DNA of 64,000 nt from the NCBI RefSeq assembly GCF_927798175.1, contig NZ_CAKMMP010000016.1:122177-186176 (forward strand), written 5' to 3'. Below are positions 41,194 to 50,359 of this stretch, in pieces. The first letter of the stretch is position 1. The number at the start of each line of letters is the position of its first letter. The DNA is from Paenibacillus sp. JJ-223 (GTDB lineage Bacteria > Bacillota > Bacilli > Paenibacillales > Paenibacillaceae). The notes beneath the pieces are model-generated. The model was not told the DNA's origin. It ran no database searches and saw only the letters and a list, made by a program, of their open reading frames with translations. Both the position numbers and the translations under genes were made by a program.

Positions 41194-42066
41194 TTAGCCT
41201 TTAACGGCCCCAAGCATCGCACCGCTGACGAAGTACTTTTGCAGCCAAGGATAAACGAGCAGGATGGGCACCGTAGCGAAGATCACCGTAGCCGCTTTGA
41301 GGCTCTCCGGCGTCAGCGCCGTGCGGTTGGCACCTTCCATTTGCGTCAGCTCGCTCACCATGTTGTTTTGCACCATCTGGAACAGCTTCAGTTGAAGCGG
41401 GTACAGCTGCGGGTCGTTGATATACATCAAGGAATCCTGGAATCCGTTCCAGCGTCCGACCGCATAGAAGAGAGCAAGGGTCGCCATCACCGGCATCGAT
41501 AAAGGCAATACAATTTTCAACAACGTATGCAGATGCGAACTGCCGTCGATTTCGGCCGATTCTTCGAGCGACTCCGGAATGCTGTAGAAGAAAGAAATCA
41601 TAATGATCAAGTTAAATGGGCTGACCAAGCCCGGGAGAATTAGCGACCATGCCGAGTTCAACAGGTGCAGATCGCGAATCAGCAGGTATTCGGGAATGAT
41701 GCCGCCGCTGAAAAACATTGTGATAATGATGACGTACATGAACAGCTTGCGCCCCTTCAGTTTTTTCTTGGTGAGGGGATACGCAGCAGCAATCGTGAAG
41801 ACCATGCACAGCACCGTAGTCACGATGGTCAGAATGATCGTGTACCCAAGCGAATAGAGCATCGAATGATCGGAGAACACTTTGACATAGGCATCCCAAT
41901 TGAACTCTTTAGGGAAAATGGTTACTTCCCCGGACGTAATCGCGCGGTTGGAGCTAAGCGAGATTGCGATCGTGTGCAAGAACGGTGCCAGGCAGAACAG
42001 CACAAACAAAGCAACAAATGAGATATTAACGATATCGAAAATCCGGTTTGAGGTGCGTTCACTCAT
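41194..42066 (-). CDS. Carbohydrate ABC transporter permease (LplC type)
   Basis: A 290-residue inner-membrane protein with six helices and the EAA-like motif EESAEIDGSSHLHTLLKIVLPLSMP. It is the second permease of a CUT1-type importer; ATG 42066 (MSERTSNR) has AAGGAG 11 bases upstream. The protein resembles LplC/YtcP, which occur with DUF or GH genes and large lipoproteins in Paenibacillus. Partners are LplB and the binding protein upstream. Confidence 0.92.
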   Translation of the reverse strand: MSERTSNRIFDIVNISFVALFVLFCLAPFLHTIAISLSSNRAITSGEVTIFPKEFNWDAYVKVFSDHSMLYSLGYTIILTIVTTVLCMVFTIAAAYPLTKKKLKGRKLFMYVIIITMFFSGGIIPEYLLIRDLHLLNSAWSLILPGLVSPFNLIIMISFFYSIPESLEESAEIDGSSHLHTLLKIVLPLSMPVMATLALFYAVGRWNGFQDSLMYINDPQLYPLQLKLFQMVQNNMVSELTQMEGANRTALTPESLKAATVIFATVPILLVYPWLQKYFVSGAMLGAVKG

Positions 42067-42129
42067 AGGCTCCACAACTCCTTTATACAGTTCTTCCAAA
42101 CAGACATATGCGATATTGCCCGCCAGGGG

Positions 42130-43029
42130 CTATAGAATGCCGTCTCCGGTCACTTTTTTCGAAATGTAGTTGGAACCAAGCACGAACACAAGCCCGACCA
42201 CGGCCTGAAATAAGCCAACGACGGTCGCAATGGTATATTGGCCCGATTCTAGACCAACCCGGTATACGAAGGTACTGAGAACATCCGAGTACTCGCGTAC
42301 GGCCGTGTTCCCGATGATGTAGGGGCGGTCAAAGCCGATGCTGACCATTTTCCCCAAATTGAGGATGAGCAGCGTGACAATGGTGGTGCGGATTCCCGGC
42401 AGCGTAATGTGCCATATTTTTCTCAGACGCGAAGCGCCATCGACTTCGGCTGCCTCGAACAATTCTTTATTCACGCCGGTAAGCGCAGCTAGATAAAGAA
42501 TCGTGCCCCAACCCGCGCTTTGCCACACGCCAGTGAAGAGATAAGTGACAAGCCATGGATTTTTTTCGGTCAGGAACGGAATGGTGTTCAGTCCCATGCT
42601 TTCCAGCACGCCGTTTACCATACCGGACTGATTGCCGAACAATTGGTACACGATCCCCCCGATAATGACCCAGGAGATGAAATGCGGAATATACAGAATC
42701 GTTTGCGATACTTTCTTGAACCATTTGAAGCGGATTTCATACAGCATGATGGCCAGAATAATCGGTGCCGGAAACGAGACAACCAGATCCAGAAAATTCA
42801 ACATAAACGTGTTGCGAAGAGTCGTATAGAAATCCCTCATGGCAAACACTTCGCGGAAGGCATCAAAACCGATCCATTCGCTGCCGTTAATGCCCTGGAA
42901 CAGGTTGAAATCTTTGAAGGCGATTTGCACGCCGTACATCGGGCCATAACGGAAAATGAGGAAATAGAGCAAGGGCAGCGAAAGCAGTGCATACAATTGC
43001 CAATACCGTTTAAAGTATGATGTGGTCAA
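42130..43029 (-). CDS. Carbohydrate ABC transporter permease (LplB type)
   Basis: A 299-residue permease with six membrane segments and the conserved EAA loop LFEAAEVDGASRLRKIWHITLPGI. The start is TTG 43029, with AGGAGG 8 bases upstream. It pairs with the LplC-type permease. There is no ATPase gene in the operon; MsmX/UgpC-type ATPases serve such systems in trans in Bacillus. Confidence 0.92.
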   Translation of the reverse strand: MTTSYFKRYWQLYALLSLPLLYFLIFRYGPMYGVQIAFKDFNLFQGINGSEWIGFDAFREVFAMRDFYTTLRNTFMLNFLDLVVSFPAPIILAIMLYEIRFKWFKKVSQTILYIPHFISWVIIGGIVYQLFGNQSGMVNGVLESMGLNTIPFLTEKNPWLVTYLFTGVWQSAGWGTILYLAALTGVNKELFEAAEVDGASRLRKIWHITLPGIRTTIVTLLILNLGKMVSIGFDRPYIIGNTAVREYSDVLSTFVYRVGLESGQYTIATVVGLFQAVVGLVFVLGSNYISKKVTGDGIL

Positions 43030-43150
43030 GTCGTTCTCCTCCTATCTACGGAGAAACTGCGTGCCGCCGGCAGCGGCGGCACACGTCTCTTTTTTTAATA
43101 GCCACAGGCAAAGGCAACCTAAACCGTTCAGCGGTGCATTACACCACGCA

Positions 43151-44749
43151 TTATTTGGCTGCAGTTCCCTGTAATGCCTCCTCAAGCTCCTTCTTCAAAT
43201 CCGCGCCGCCCAAGGACATGTAATCATTCATTTCCTGCTCGTATACCGCTTCGAATTCAGATGGTTTGGCCATTGCCGTTTTGACGATAATGACGTTGAG
43301 CTTATCTTTCAGTGCGGTGCTGTATTTCATCTCGGCCTGAATCGGCTTGTCAAAGATGATCGGACCCACGGTATCGGTATTGGCGATGTCGATGGACTGT
43401 CTCAACAATCCCTGATTTCGTTCAGGGAAGCCCATGATCCATGCCTTTTCGTTGGTAGCCTGGTCGCCGATGTTTTTACCGTTCGAGATGATTGCCATGT
43501 CTCCCGCGTTGAACAGGCGATCCCTGGCTTCTTGAGAAGCGTCTTCTTTAACGACCGGAATTCCGTCAACCAGCTCATAGTTCTCACCTTCAACGCCGCT
43601 GTAGATGTCTCTCAAGTTATTGTCGGACGCCATCCAATCCAAGTATTTGACGGCCTCTACGGCACGTTTGCTGCTCTTCGGAATCATGATGTACATCCCG
43701 TTCGTTCCGTACCGTGATTTGATATGCTTATTGTCCGCATTGGGGTTCGTATATACGTCTACCGGCAGCACTTTGCTATCAGGCACGTTCTTCTTCAAGT
43801 TGTCGATGGTACCGTCGGCATAAAACATCGCGTCGACGTCTTCGGACCAGTACCCCGTATTTCCGTTTTGGATATCTTTGGCCAACTGGGCCTTGTCCTC
43901 GTCCAAACTGAAATCCTTGCTAATCAGTCCCTCGTTGTACAGCTTGTTCAGGAACTGCATCGCATCCTTGAATCCGTCATGAAGCGGCAGCTCGTAACGC
44001 TGTCCGTAAGTCAGGTCTCCGCTCACCGGTTTAATGAAAGAATAGATTAACGTTTCGAATTGAGCCGGTGCCAGCGCCATGCCCATCGGAATGTTTTTGC
44101 TTCCGAGCTGTCCCGGATCTTTCTCTTTAAACGCTTTCAACGTGGTATAAAGCTCATCGGTTGTCTTCGGTACAGGCAAGCCCAGTTTATCCAGCCAGTC
44201 TTGACGGATGTAGGAACTGTAGCGGCCCGTAATGGCGCGTTTGCCCGGGATCGCGAATTGCTGGCCCTCCACCTGGCCGAACTTCAATGTATCTTCGCCG
44301 AGGAATTTTTTAAGATTCGGTCCATACTGGTCCAGCAGCTCGCCGACGTCAGTCAGACCGCCCTGCTGGGCATAACGGTAAAACACGCTGGAGTCATACA
44401 CAAATACGATATCAGGAACATCGGTGTTGCTGGCCATCAGCACGTTGAGCTTCGTTACTTCTTCGGAACGTTGGATCGGCACGAATTGTACGTCAATGTT
44501 ATTCGGATCCCCAAAACGTTCCTGCACCAGCTTTTGCAAGTAGTTGCTGGTAATCGTTTGCGGAGCAGGGCTGTTTCCGCGATCAAAAATCTCGACCTTT
44601 AATGTTACACGATCGCCCGACGAGCCGTTATCTGCTGTGCCTTGTTCCGATGAAGACGAACAGCCTGCAAGCAGGGATACGGCCATAACCATCGTAAGCG
44701 CCATCCCAACCCATTTCTTTAGACTCCCCTTGGGTGCTCTTCCTGTCAT
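43151..44749 (-). CDS. Solute-binding lipoprotein of a sugar ABC importer
   Basis: A 532-residue extracellular lipoprotein. The signal ends with lipobox LLAGC (cysteine near residue 27), followed by a Ser-rich linker and a large type-2 periplasmic-binding fold. Its length (over 500 residues) is typical of LplA-like binding proteins for oligosaccharides. ATG 44749 (MTGRAPKGSLKKW) has AAGGAG 9 bases upstream; a nearer ATG would overlap the ribosome site. It is the first gene of the operon, below the cre site. Confidence 0.92.
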   Translation of the reverse strand: MTGRAPKGSLKKWVGMALTMVMAVSLLAGCSSSSEQGTADNGSSGDRVTLKVEIFDRGNSPAPQTITSNYLQKLVQERFGDPNNIDVQFVPIQRSEEVTKLNVLMASNTDVPDIVFVYDSSVFYRYAQQGGLTDVGELLDQYGPNLKKFLGEDTLKFGQVEGQQFAIPGKRAITGRYSSYIRQDWLDKLGLPVPKTTDELYTTLKAFKEKDPGQLGSKNIPMGMALAPAQFETLIYSFIKPVSGDLTYGQRYELPLHDGFKDAMQFLNKLYNEGLISKDFSLDEDKAQLAKDIQNGNTGYWSEDVDAMFYADGTIDNLKKNVPDSKVLPVDVYTNPNADNKHIKSRYGTNGMYIMIPKSSKRAVEAVKYLDWMASDNNLRDIYSGVEGENYELVDGIPVVKEDASQEARDRLFNAGDMAIISNGKNIGDQATNEKAWIMGFPERNQGLLRQSIDIANTDTVGPIIFDKPIQAEMKYSTALKDKLNVIIVKTAMAKPSEFEAVYEQEMNDYMSLGGADLKKELEEALQGTAAK

Positions 44750-44837
44750 TTGTGTCATCTCCTTTGACTTTGCGTGATTGATTGAAGCCTGCACCGAGTA
44801 TTTCATATGGCATCGCACTTCAGCAATAAACCAGTTT

Positions 44838-44851
44838 CGGAAACGCTTACA
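44838..44851 (-). promoter_or_regulatory. cre site (CcpA catabolite repression)
   Basis: On the minus strand TGTAAGCGTTTCCG matches the consensus TGWAARCGYTWNCW at 13 of 14 positions. It lies about 90 bases upstream of the binding-protein start, consistent with repression by CcpA with HPr-Ser-P or a similar partner. Confidence 0.75.
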
Positions 44852-44873
44852 TACGGATTATGGTTTATGCCTG

Positions 44874-45006
44874 CTGCCTATTTTCGCAGATGTTCCCGTT
44901 TCATAACCATGACCGCTCTGACCGCACATACCGCTCTCTGCGTCCTACCGGATGTTATTCCCGTGGTTTGAACGAATAAACCATTTTCATGCACTGCCTA
45001 TTTTCG
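44874..45006. promoter_or_regulatory. Widely spaced direct repeats, candidate AraC-type operators
   Basis: CTGCCTATTTTCG occurs at 44874-44886 and 44994-45006, exactly 120 bases apart, both with ATGC upstream. They lie between the AraC-type regulator gene and the binding-protein gene. AraC proteins bind direct repeats, so these may be its sites. Confidence 0.45.
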
Positions 45007-45106
45007 TAAAGACACGAAATGAGAGCCATGATAACAAGGTACGCCCTCACACAATAAACGGACAAAACCCATGTGACGCCTTGAAAGAGCGATTACGCCG
45101 GTAAAC

Positions 45107-45150
45107 CAAAAAGGCGATCCGGCAGGACGGATCTCCTGACGGAGAGCGCC
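45107..45150 (-). terminator. Terminator after the AraC-type regulator
   Basis: On the minus strand a long imperfect hairpin from GGCGCTCTCC to GGATCGCC is followed by TTTTTGG, about 100 bp after the regulator stop. Confidence 0.6.
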
Positions 45151-45253
45151 TGCACGGATTCCGCCCCTCTGGTTCAATAATCATGATCCGAAATTAGCAG
45201 AGTTCCTTCGAGAATATGACGAAACAAAGTACGTCTGATTTCCCCGCAGCTTT

Positions 45254-47524
45254 TTAGTGATTCGCATCGGCTGCTGCCGGGGGCTCACGCTTTAAACGGC
45301 GATAGTCTCCCGGCGTAATGCCGACGATCCGTTTGAACACGCGCCCAAAGGAGATCGCATTGGCATATCCCACTTTCAGGGCGATATCCTGTTGCGACAG
45401 ATCCGAATTCAGCAGAAGCCGCTCGGCCTCCTTCATGCGGAGCTCGGTGACAAAATCAACGAACTTCATGTTGAACTCGGTCTTGAACAAATAACTCGCA
45501 TGTTTGCCGGAGATCTGGAAGCGCTCGCTCAAATGCTTCAGCGAAAGGTCCGGATTGGCAAACTGCTCTTCGATGTAATTTTTCATTTCGTTGACCATGG
45601 CCCGGTAACTCTTCGTTTCGCTGGCGGAGACATACGTTCGGAATAAGTCGGTCAGATCATCAAGCAGCAGCGCTTTGACCTCTTCGAATGTTTCGGCCTC
45701 ATCCATTCGTTTCAAACGTTCCCCGATCCGTTCTTCGGACAATTGCTCCTGCAGTTGCTCCGACATGACCGCTACTTCGCGGCTCAACATCTGCAGCATC
45801 GCCTGGATCAAGGAACGAATCTGGTCATCCTGCAGTTGGTTCTGCTCGAACGCCTCGAACATTTCCTCCAGTTGATCCCGCCACTGACTGCTCGACATGC
45901 GGAACCGTTTCACGAACTCGGAGATCATTTGCAAACAGGAATAGGTCACCAATAAACGCTGGGGCGTCTCGCCGCTTTCGGCGGCCAGTGCTACGTCTCC
46001 GTTCATCAGCAATTTGCGGTGCAGGACCGCTTCTGCCGCTGCATAAGAATGACGGATATGTTCCGCCCCTTCCGCAATGGGTCCAATGCCGAAGCTCAGC
46101 GGGATGCGCAAATTCTGCTCGACCCAATCCCGACACTCCTCGGCAACCGCTTTAATCTGCTCCGTCGTTTCTGCTTCGTTCCCCGTTGACAAGAACAGAA
46201 TGGCGGCCCGGTCGGCGCCGATCCACTCTGTCCAGCATTGCAGCCCTTGATCGCGGGACAACTCCTGCAATACGTTCATTAACGCAAATCGAAGCGTGTT
46301 CTGCTCGCTTCGCGTGTATTTCTGTTGGAATACTTTTTCAAACCGGTTGATCTCCCCCACAACGACGGCAAACCGCGCCGAATTCGAATCATCGAAGCCC
46401 GATAGCGGGGAGAGCTCCTGCAGACGCTCCATAATGCCGTCCAGATTTTCGCCGTGCAGCAGGTCGTTGAAAAGCTTGCTGCGCTGCAGCAGCATATTTT
46501 CCCTGCTTTTTTTGTCGTAGTCCATCATGTGGTTAATCAGGTTCTCCAGAACGCCGTCGATCAGCTTCATCTCATCCGTGCGGGAGCCCGATTGTTCCAT
46601 CGTTCGAATCTGATGGGCCTCGATCCGGTTCATGATGACCTGGATCGGTTTGTAGTTGCGACGCGTGATATAAACGATATAAATGATGGAGCACACGACG
46701 GTGACAAAGGCAATGCCCACCCACACATAGGAAATGACGGATACCCATCCAAAAAGATTGCCTGCCTTAATGCCGCTGGTGAATGTCCATCCCAGCCTTT
46801 CCAGCGTCAGGGTGTTCAGTTTTCTTCCGTTCGCCACGCCCTCGTGGTCTGAATGCGCGTCGTATACGACCTGACCGTTATGGTCAAGGATCGTCATAAA
46901 CGATAGTTGTCCGTTCACCATGCTATCAATGCTCTGTTCGATGCTGCTCATCTTTACGTTGATGACAAGCACGCCTTCCGAGCCGAACGGCAGAGGCATC
47001 TCCTTGTTGACGGTCAGTACGCGAACCGGCGTCCGCTGGACCAACCCGGCATTGTATTCCCTGACAGGCTGCCAGCCCGGTCCTACAGCCCCTGAGGCGA
47101 TCTCGTCAATCCAGGCTTTGTCGGAAAAACCCTCAATCTCTTTGGACCCGCTAACTGTTAAAACGCTTTCATTAATCTTGTCATATAAGTAGATGGATTG
47201 AATGTTGGAAGACGAATTGGTCAATTCCCGCAAATTCTGCGCAATGGCATACACCGCATCTCGGCTGACCTGGCCTTGGTTGTTGAAATAGAGTTTATAT
47301 GCAGGGTTAGCTTCCACCGAGTTTAGGACGGATAACTCAATATCCCGAATAATCCGGTCCACGTTGTCCACGAGATAGCTGGACGATATCCGGTCCGCCT
47401 TCCGGGTCTCCTCCCTGGAAATGTCGTTTACAAATACAAAGGCAATAAAGATGATGATCGTCACGGTAAGCAGAAAAATGGGAAAATACGAAAACAGTAA
47501 GCGATAATACCATGTACGTGACAA
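45254..47524 (-). CDS. Membrane-bound AraC-type regulator (sensor/transcription factor)
   Basis: A protein of about 756 residues. A membrane helix near residue 10 (LLFSYFPIFLLTVTIIIFIA), an extracellular Cache-like sensor of about 240 residues, a second helix (WVGIAFVTVVCSIIYIVYI), a cytoplasmic linker, and at the C-terminus an AraC double HTH (LKHLSERFQISGKHASYLFK, ALKVGYANAISFGRVFKRIV). I favour TTG 47524, with GAGGAG 9 bases upstream; the frame also stays open to 47638. Such proteins commonly regulate the neighbouring LplABC-type sugar operons in Paenibacillus. Confidence 0.85.
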   Translation of the reverse strand: MSRTWYYRLLFSYFPIFLLTVTIIIFIAFVFVNDISREETRKADRISSSYLVDNVDRIIRDIELSVLNSVEANPAYKLYFNNQGQVSRDAVYAIAQNLRELTNSSSNIQSIYLYDKINESVLTVSGSKEIEGFSDKAWIDEIASGAVGPGWQPVREYNAGLVQRTPVRVLTVNKEMPLPFGSEGVLVINVKMSSIEQSIDSMVNGQLSFMTILDHNGQVVYDAHSDHEGVANGRKLNTLTLERLGWTFTSGIKAGNLFGWVSVISYVWVGIAFVTVVCSIIYIVYITRRNYKPIQVIMNRIEAHQIRTMEQSGSRTDEMKLIDGVLENLINHMMDYDKKSRENMLLQRSKLFNDLLHGENLDGIMERLQELSPLSGFDDSNSARFAVVVGEINRFEKVFQQKYTRSEQNTLRFALMNVLQELSRDQGLQCWTEWIGADRAAILFLSTGNEAETTEQIKAVAEECRDWVEQNLRIPLSFGIGPIAEGAEHIRHSYAAAEAVLHRKLLMNGDVALAAESGETPQRLLVTYSCLQMISEFVKRFRMSSSQWRDQLEEMFEAFEQNQLQDDQIRSLIQAMLQMLSREVAVMSEQLQEQLSEERIGERLKRMDEAETFEEVKALLLDDLTDLFRTYVSASETKSYRAMVNEMKNYIEEQFANPDLSLKHLSERFQISGKHASYLFKTEFNMKFVDFVTELRMKEAERLLLNSDLSQQDIALKVGYANAISFGRVFKRIVGITPGDYRRLKREPPAAADANH

Positions 47525-47721
47525 TGGAACCCACTCCTCATTTCTCGCTGCCACTTCGCCCGGCTGCGGTTCTGCTGTATTCGAAAGATCTGGTGCAACA
47601 CCACAAAAATGGGTAACCAGCAGGTGATTCCGTACCAATTTTCTGTATTATAACACATCGCATGGAGAGACAAAGCAGAGATTCTGGCGGATGTGATCCG
47701 GATACCTTAACCACGCATGAC

Positions 47722-47757
47722 AAAAAACCGTGCAGAGCGGCGACCGCCCCGACACGG
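47722..47757 (-). terminator. Terminator of prs
   Basis: On the minus strand CCGTGTCGGGGCGGTC..CGCTCTGCACGG is followed by TTTTTTGTC. Confidence 0.75.
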
Positions 47758-47786
47758 AGATTGAAAACAAGGCGCTGCCGCCTTCA

Positions 47787-48734
47787 CTAAATTCCGGAAT
47801 CCCTGAACAGCGTCGCCATCGAGCCGCCATCGACGATGATGCGTATCGCTCTGGCCAGCATAGGTGCGACCGGTAGTACGGTGACGCAATTCGGATGCGA
47901 TTCCGGCAGAGCAATCGAGTCCGTAACGACCACTTCGGCGATCGAAGGGTGATCCAGCTTGCTTAATGCGCCGTCGGAAAAAAGACCGTGCGTTGCGCAC
48001 ACGTACACATTTTTCGATCCGCGTTCCTTCAATCCTTCAACCACGTTCAGAATCGTCGTGCCCGTGTCGATCAAATCTTCAATGATGATCGGCGTCCGGC
48101 CTTCCACATCCCCGATGACATGCGTAATCACCGATTCGTTATGGCTTGGACGCTTTTTGATCATGATCGCGAACGGGGAATCCAGGCGATTCGCCAGCTT
48201 CTCGGCCATGGAGGCCCGGCCGGCATCCGGCGATACGACGACCGGATTCTCGATCCCTTTGCTGAGCAAATAATCGCTGATCAAATCAAGGGAAGTCATG
48301 TGATCGACCGGAATGTTAAAGAAGCCTTGAATGGCCGCGGCATGCAGGTCAATGGTAACCACGCGGCTTGCTCCGGCCGTGGTCAGCACATCGGCGACCA
48401 TCTTGGCGGAGATCGGTTCGCGCGGGGCAGACTTGCGTTCCTGCCGGGCATATCCATAATAAGGAACGATGATGTTGATTGTACGGGCAGAAGCCCGCTT
48501 GGCTGCATCGATCATGACGAGCAGCTCCACAAACAGTTCATTGATCGGATGAGACAACGACTGCACAAGAAACACATCGCAATTGCGAATGGTTTCCTCG
48601 TAGTGAACGTAGATTTCCCCGCTCTTGAACCGAGACAGCTTGATTTTGCCCAGCTCAACGCCCAGCTTGTCGCATACCTCTTCCGCCAGCTTCGGGTTCG
48701 AAGAACCGGAAAAAATACGTAATGATTGTTGCAT
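47787..48734 (-). CDS. prs: Ribose-phosphate pyrophosphokinase
   Basis: A 315-residue PRPP synthase. FSGSSNPKLAEEVCDKLG is at the start, the ATP/Mg region YYGYARQERKSAPREPIS near residue 98, and the PRPP-binding loop EDLIDTGTTILNV near residue 217. It makes PRPP from ribose 5-phosphate and ATP. It follows the his operon and supplies the first substrate of HisG. A strong terminator ends it. Confidence 0.94.
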   Translation of the reverse strand: MQQSLRIFSGSSNPKLAEEVCDKLGVELGKIKLSRFKSGEIYVHYEETIRNCDVFLVQSLSHPINELFVELLVMIDAAKRASARTINIIVPYYGYARQERKSAPREPISAKMVADVLTTAGASRVVTIDLHAAAIQGFFNIPVDHMTSLDLISDYLLSKGIENPVVVSPDAGRASMAEKLANRLDSPFAIMIKKRPSHNESVITHVIGDVEGRTPIIIEDLIDTGTTILNVVEGLKERGSKNVYVCATHGLFSDGALSKLDHPSIAEVVVTDSIALPESHPNCVTVLPVAPMLARAIRIIVDGGSMATLFRDSGI

Positions 48735-48813
48735 AATGCCCCTCCCGAGCGTTAACGCCCCTTAATTGTCCTTTGATGCATCAGGACTTTCAAGCTTATT
48801 ATACTCCAGTGCC

Positions 48814-49638
48814 CTATACATTTAAAGGAACGAAAGAACGGCGCCGGCCTTCGAACACGGCAACCTCCGTACAACCAAGTTCTGCGAGCAGGGCTTCGGC
48901 ATGCTCCAGATTCTCGCCAAGCTTCTTCGGATCGTGAGAATCCGATCCAAGCGTCAGCGGAATGCCCAGTCGGAGGGCTTCCTCCAGCATGCGCCGGCTT
49001 GGAAACATCTCGGCGCAGGGTTTGGTCAAGCCGGATGCGTTCAGCTCCATTACGCAGCCGCTGCGGGCAATAGCTTGAAGCGCTGCATTTTCCAGTGCAA
49101 TGCGTTCTCCGGTCTGCTCCTCCGCCGGTACATGTCCGAAACGTTTGATCACGTCCGTATGTCCCATGATGTCATACATGCCGGTAGCTGCGGCTTTGCC
49201 GACGGCATCATAATATTGACGGTATACCTCCAGCACGTCGCGTCCTTCCCAGCCATGCGTCTGCCTGAAGTCGGTGATGTCCCATTCGCCGAGAAAATGG
49301 ACCGAACCGATCACATAATCCCATGGATATCGTTCGATGATGGCGCGGATTTCATTTTCCCAGCCTTCAATGTAGTCGCCTTCAAGCCCGACACGAACTT
49401 CGATTTGTCCGCGGTACCGCTCCTTCAAGGAGAAGCATTCCTCCACATAACGCGGGAGTTCGTCCATCGGCATGGCCATCTCCGGATAATACTGAGCCGG
49501 GTCGACGTGCAGCAGCGGCATATGATCAGACAACCCGATGTGGGAAAAGCCCATCTCTACCGCACGCTGTACATACTCTTCCAGCTTGCCGACGGCATGA
49601 CCGCAGCGTTCATGGTGCGTATGATAATCGATCCGCAT
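48814..49638 (-). CDS. hisJ: Histidinol-phosphatase (PHP family)
   Basis: A 274-residue PHP-fold phosphatase. MRIDYHTHHERCGHAVG, with metal-binding HxH, starts at ATG 49638, and DIMGHTDVIKRFGH and GSDSHDP follow. It removes phosphate from histidinol phosphate. The hisB gene here encodes only the dehydratase, so this separate phosphatase is needed. It is the last gene of the his operon, 13 bp after hisI(E). Confidence 0.92.
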   Translation of the reverse strand: MRIDYHTHHERCGHAVGKLEEYVQRAVEMGFSHIGLSDHMPLLHVDPAQYYPEMAMPMDELPRYVEECFSLKERYRGQIEVRVGLEGDYIEGWENEIRAIIERYPWDYVIGSVHFLGEWDITDFRQTHGWEGRDVLEVYRQYYDAVGKAAATGMYDIMGHTDVIKRFGHVPAEEQTGERIALENAALQAIARSGCVMELNASGLTKPCAEMFPSRRMLEEALRLGIPLTLGSDSHDPKKLGENLEHAEALLAELGCTEVAVFEGRRRSFVPLNV

Positions 49639-49651
49639 AAGTGGCTGCCCC

Positions 49652-50359
49652 CTAATCGCGGCGTGGCCGCTCATGGCGACGGCTCAATTCGGACATGATG
49701 TCGTCCAGCGGCAGCTTTCGCTCCTGCAGCAAGACGAGCAAGTGGTACAGCAGATCGCTAACCTCTAGGCGGAGCTCTTCATTATCCTTATTTTTGGCGG
49801 CGATGATCGTCTCGGACGCTTCCTCGCCGATTTTTTTCAAAATTTTATCGACGCCCTTATCGAAGAGATATGTGGTGTACGCTCCTTCCGGACGCTCGCG
49901 TTCACGTTCCGCAATGACCGACTCCAGCTCGGCGAGCACATCAAACCGTCCCGAGGCCGGGGAAGCTGCCGCGTTTTCGCCGTCAGTTTGCTGCGGCAAA
50001 CCCACGATTTCGTTGTGGAAGCACGTTACCTCGCCGGTATGGCAAGCAGGACCATCCGGTTTGACCGCTACCAGCAGCGTATCTCCGTCACAATCGTATT
50101 TGATCGAAGTAATCTTTTGCACGTTTCCGGACGTTGCGCCTTTATGCCACAACTCTTGTCGGGAACGCGACCAGAACCAGGTCTCTCCCGATTCGAGCGA
50201 CAATTTCAGCGATTCTCGATTCATGTATGCCATCATCAACACTTCGTTGGTAGTTGCATCCTGCACGATGGCGGGCACTAGCCCGTCCTGCCAACGGATA
50301 TGCTCGACCACTTGCTCCAGGGACAACTGTTCCCTGATTTCTCTGCTTACGTTACTCAC
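49652..50359 (-). CDS. hisI: Phosphoribosyl-AMP cyclohydrolase / phosphoribosyl-ATP pyrophosphatase (fused)
   Basis: A 235-residue bifunctional enzyme of histidine biosynthesis. The N-terminal cyclohydrolase has AYMNRESLKLSLESGETWFWSRSRQELWHKG and the metal ligands CDGDTLL..; the C-terminal pyrophosphatase domain has GEEASETIIAAKNKD. It is the usual HisIE fusion. Its ATG 50359 overlaps the end of hisF by 8 bases. Confidence 0.94.
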   Translation of the reverse strand: MSNVSREIREQLSLEQVVEHIRWQDGLVPAIVQDATTNEVLMMAYMNRESLKLSLESGETWFWSRSRQELWHKGATSGNVQKITSIKYDCDGDTLLVAVKPDGPACHTGEVTCFHNEIVGLPQQTDGENAAASPASGRFDVLAELESVIAERERERPEGAYTTYLFDKGVDKILKKIGEEASETIIAAKNKDNEELRLEVSDLLYHLLVLLQERKLPLDDIMSELSRRHERPRRD

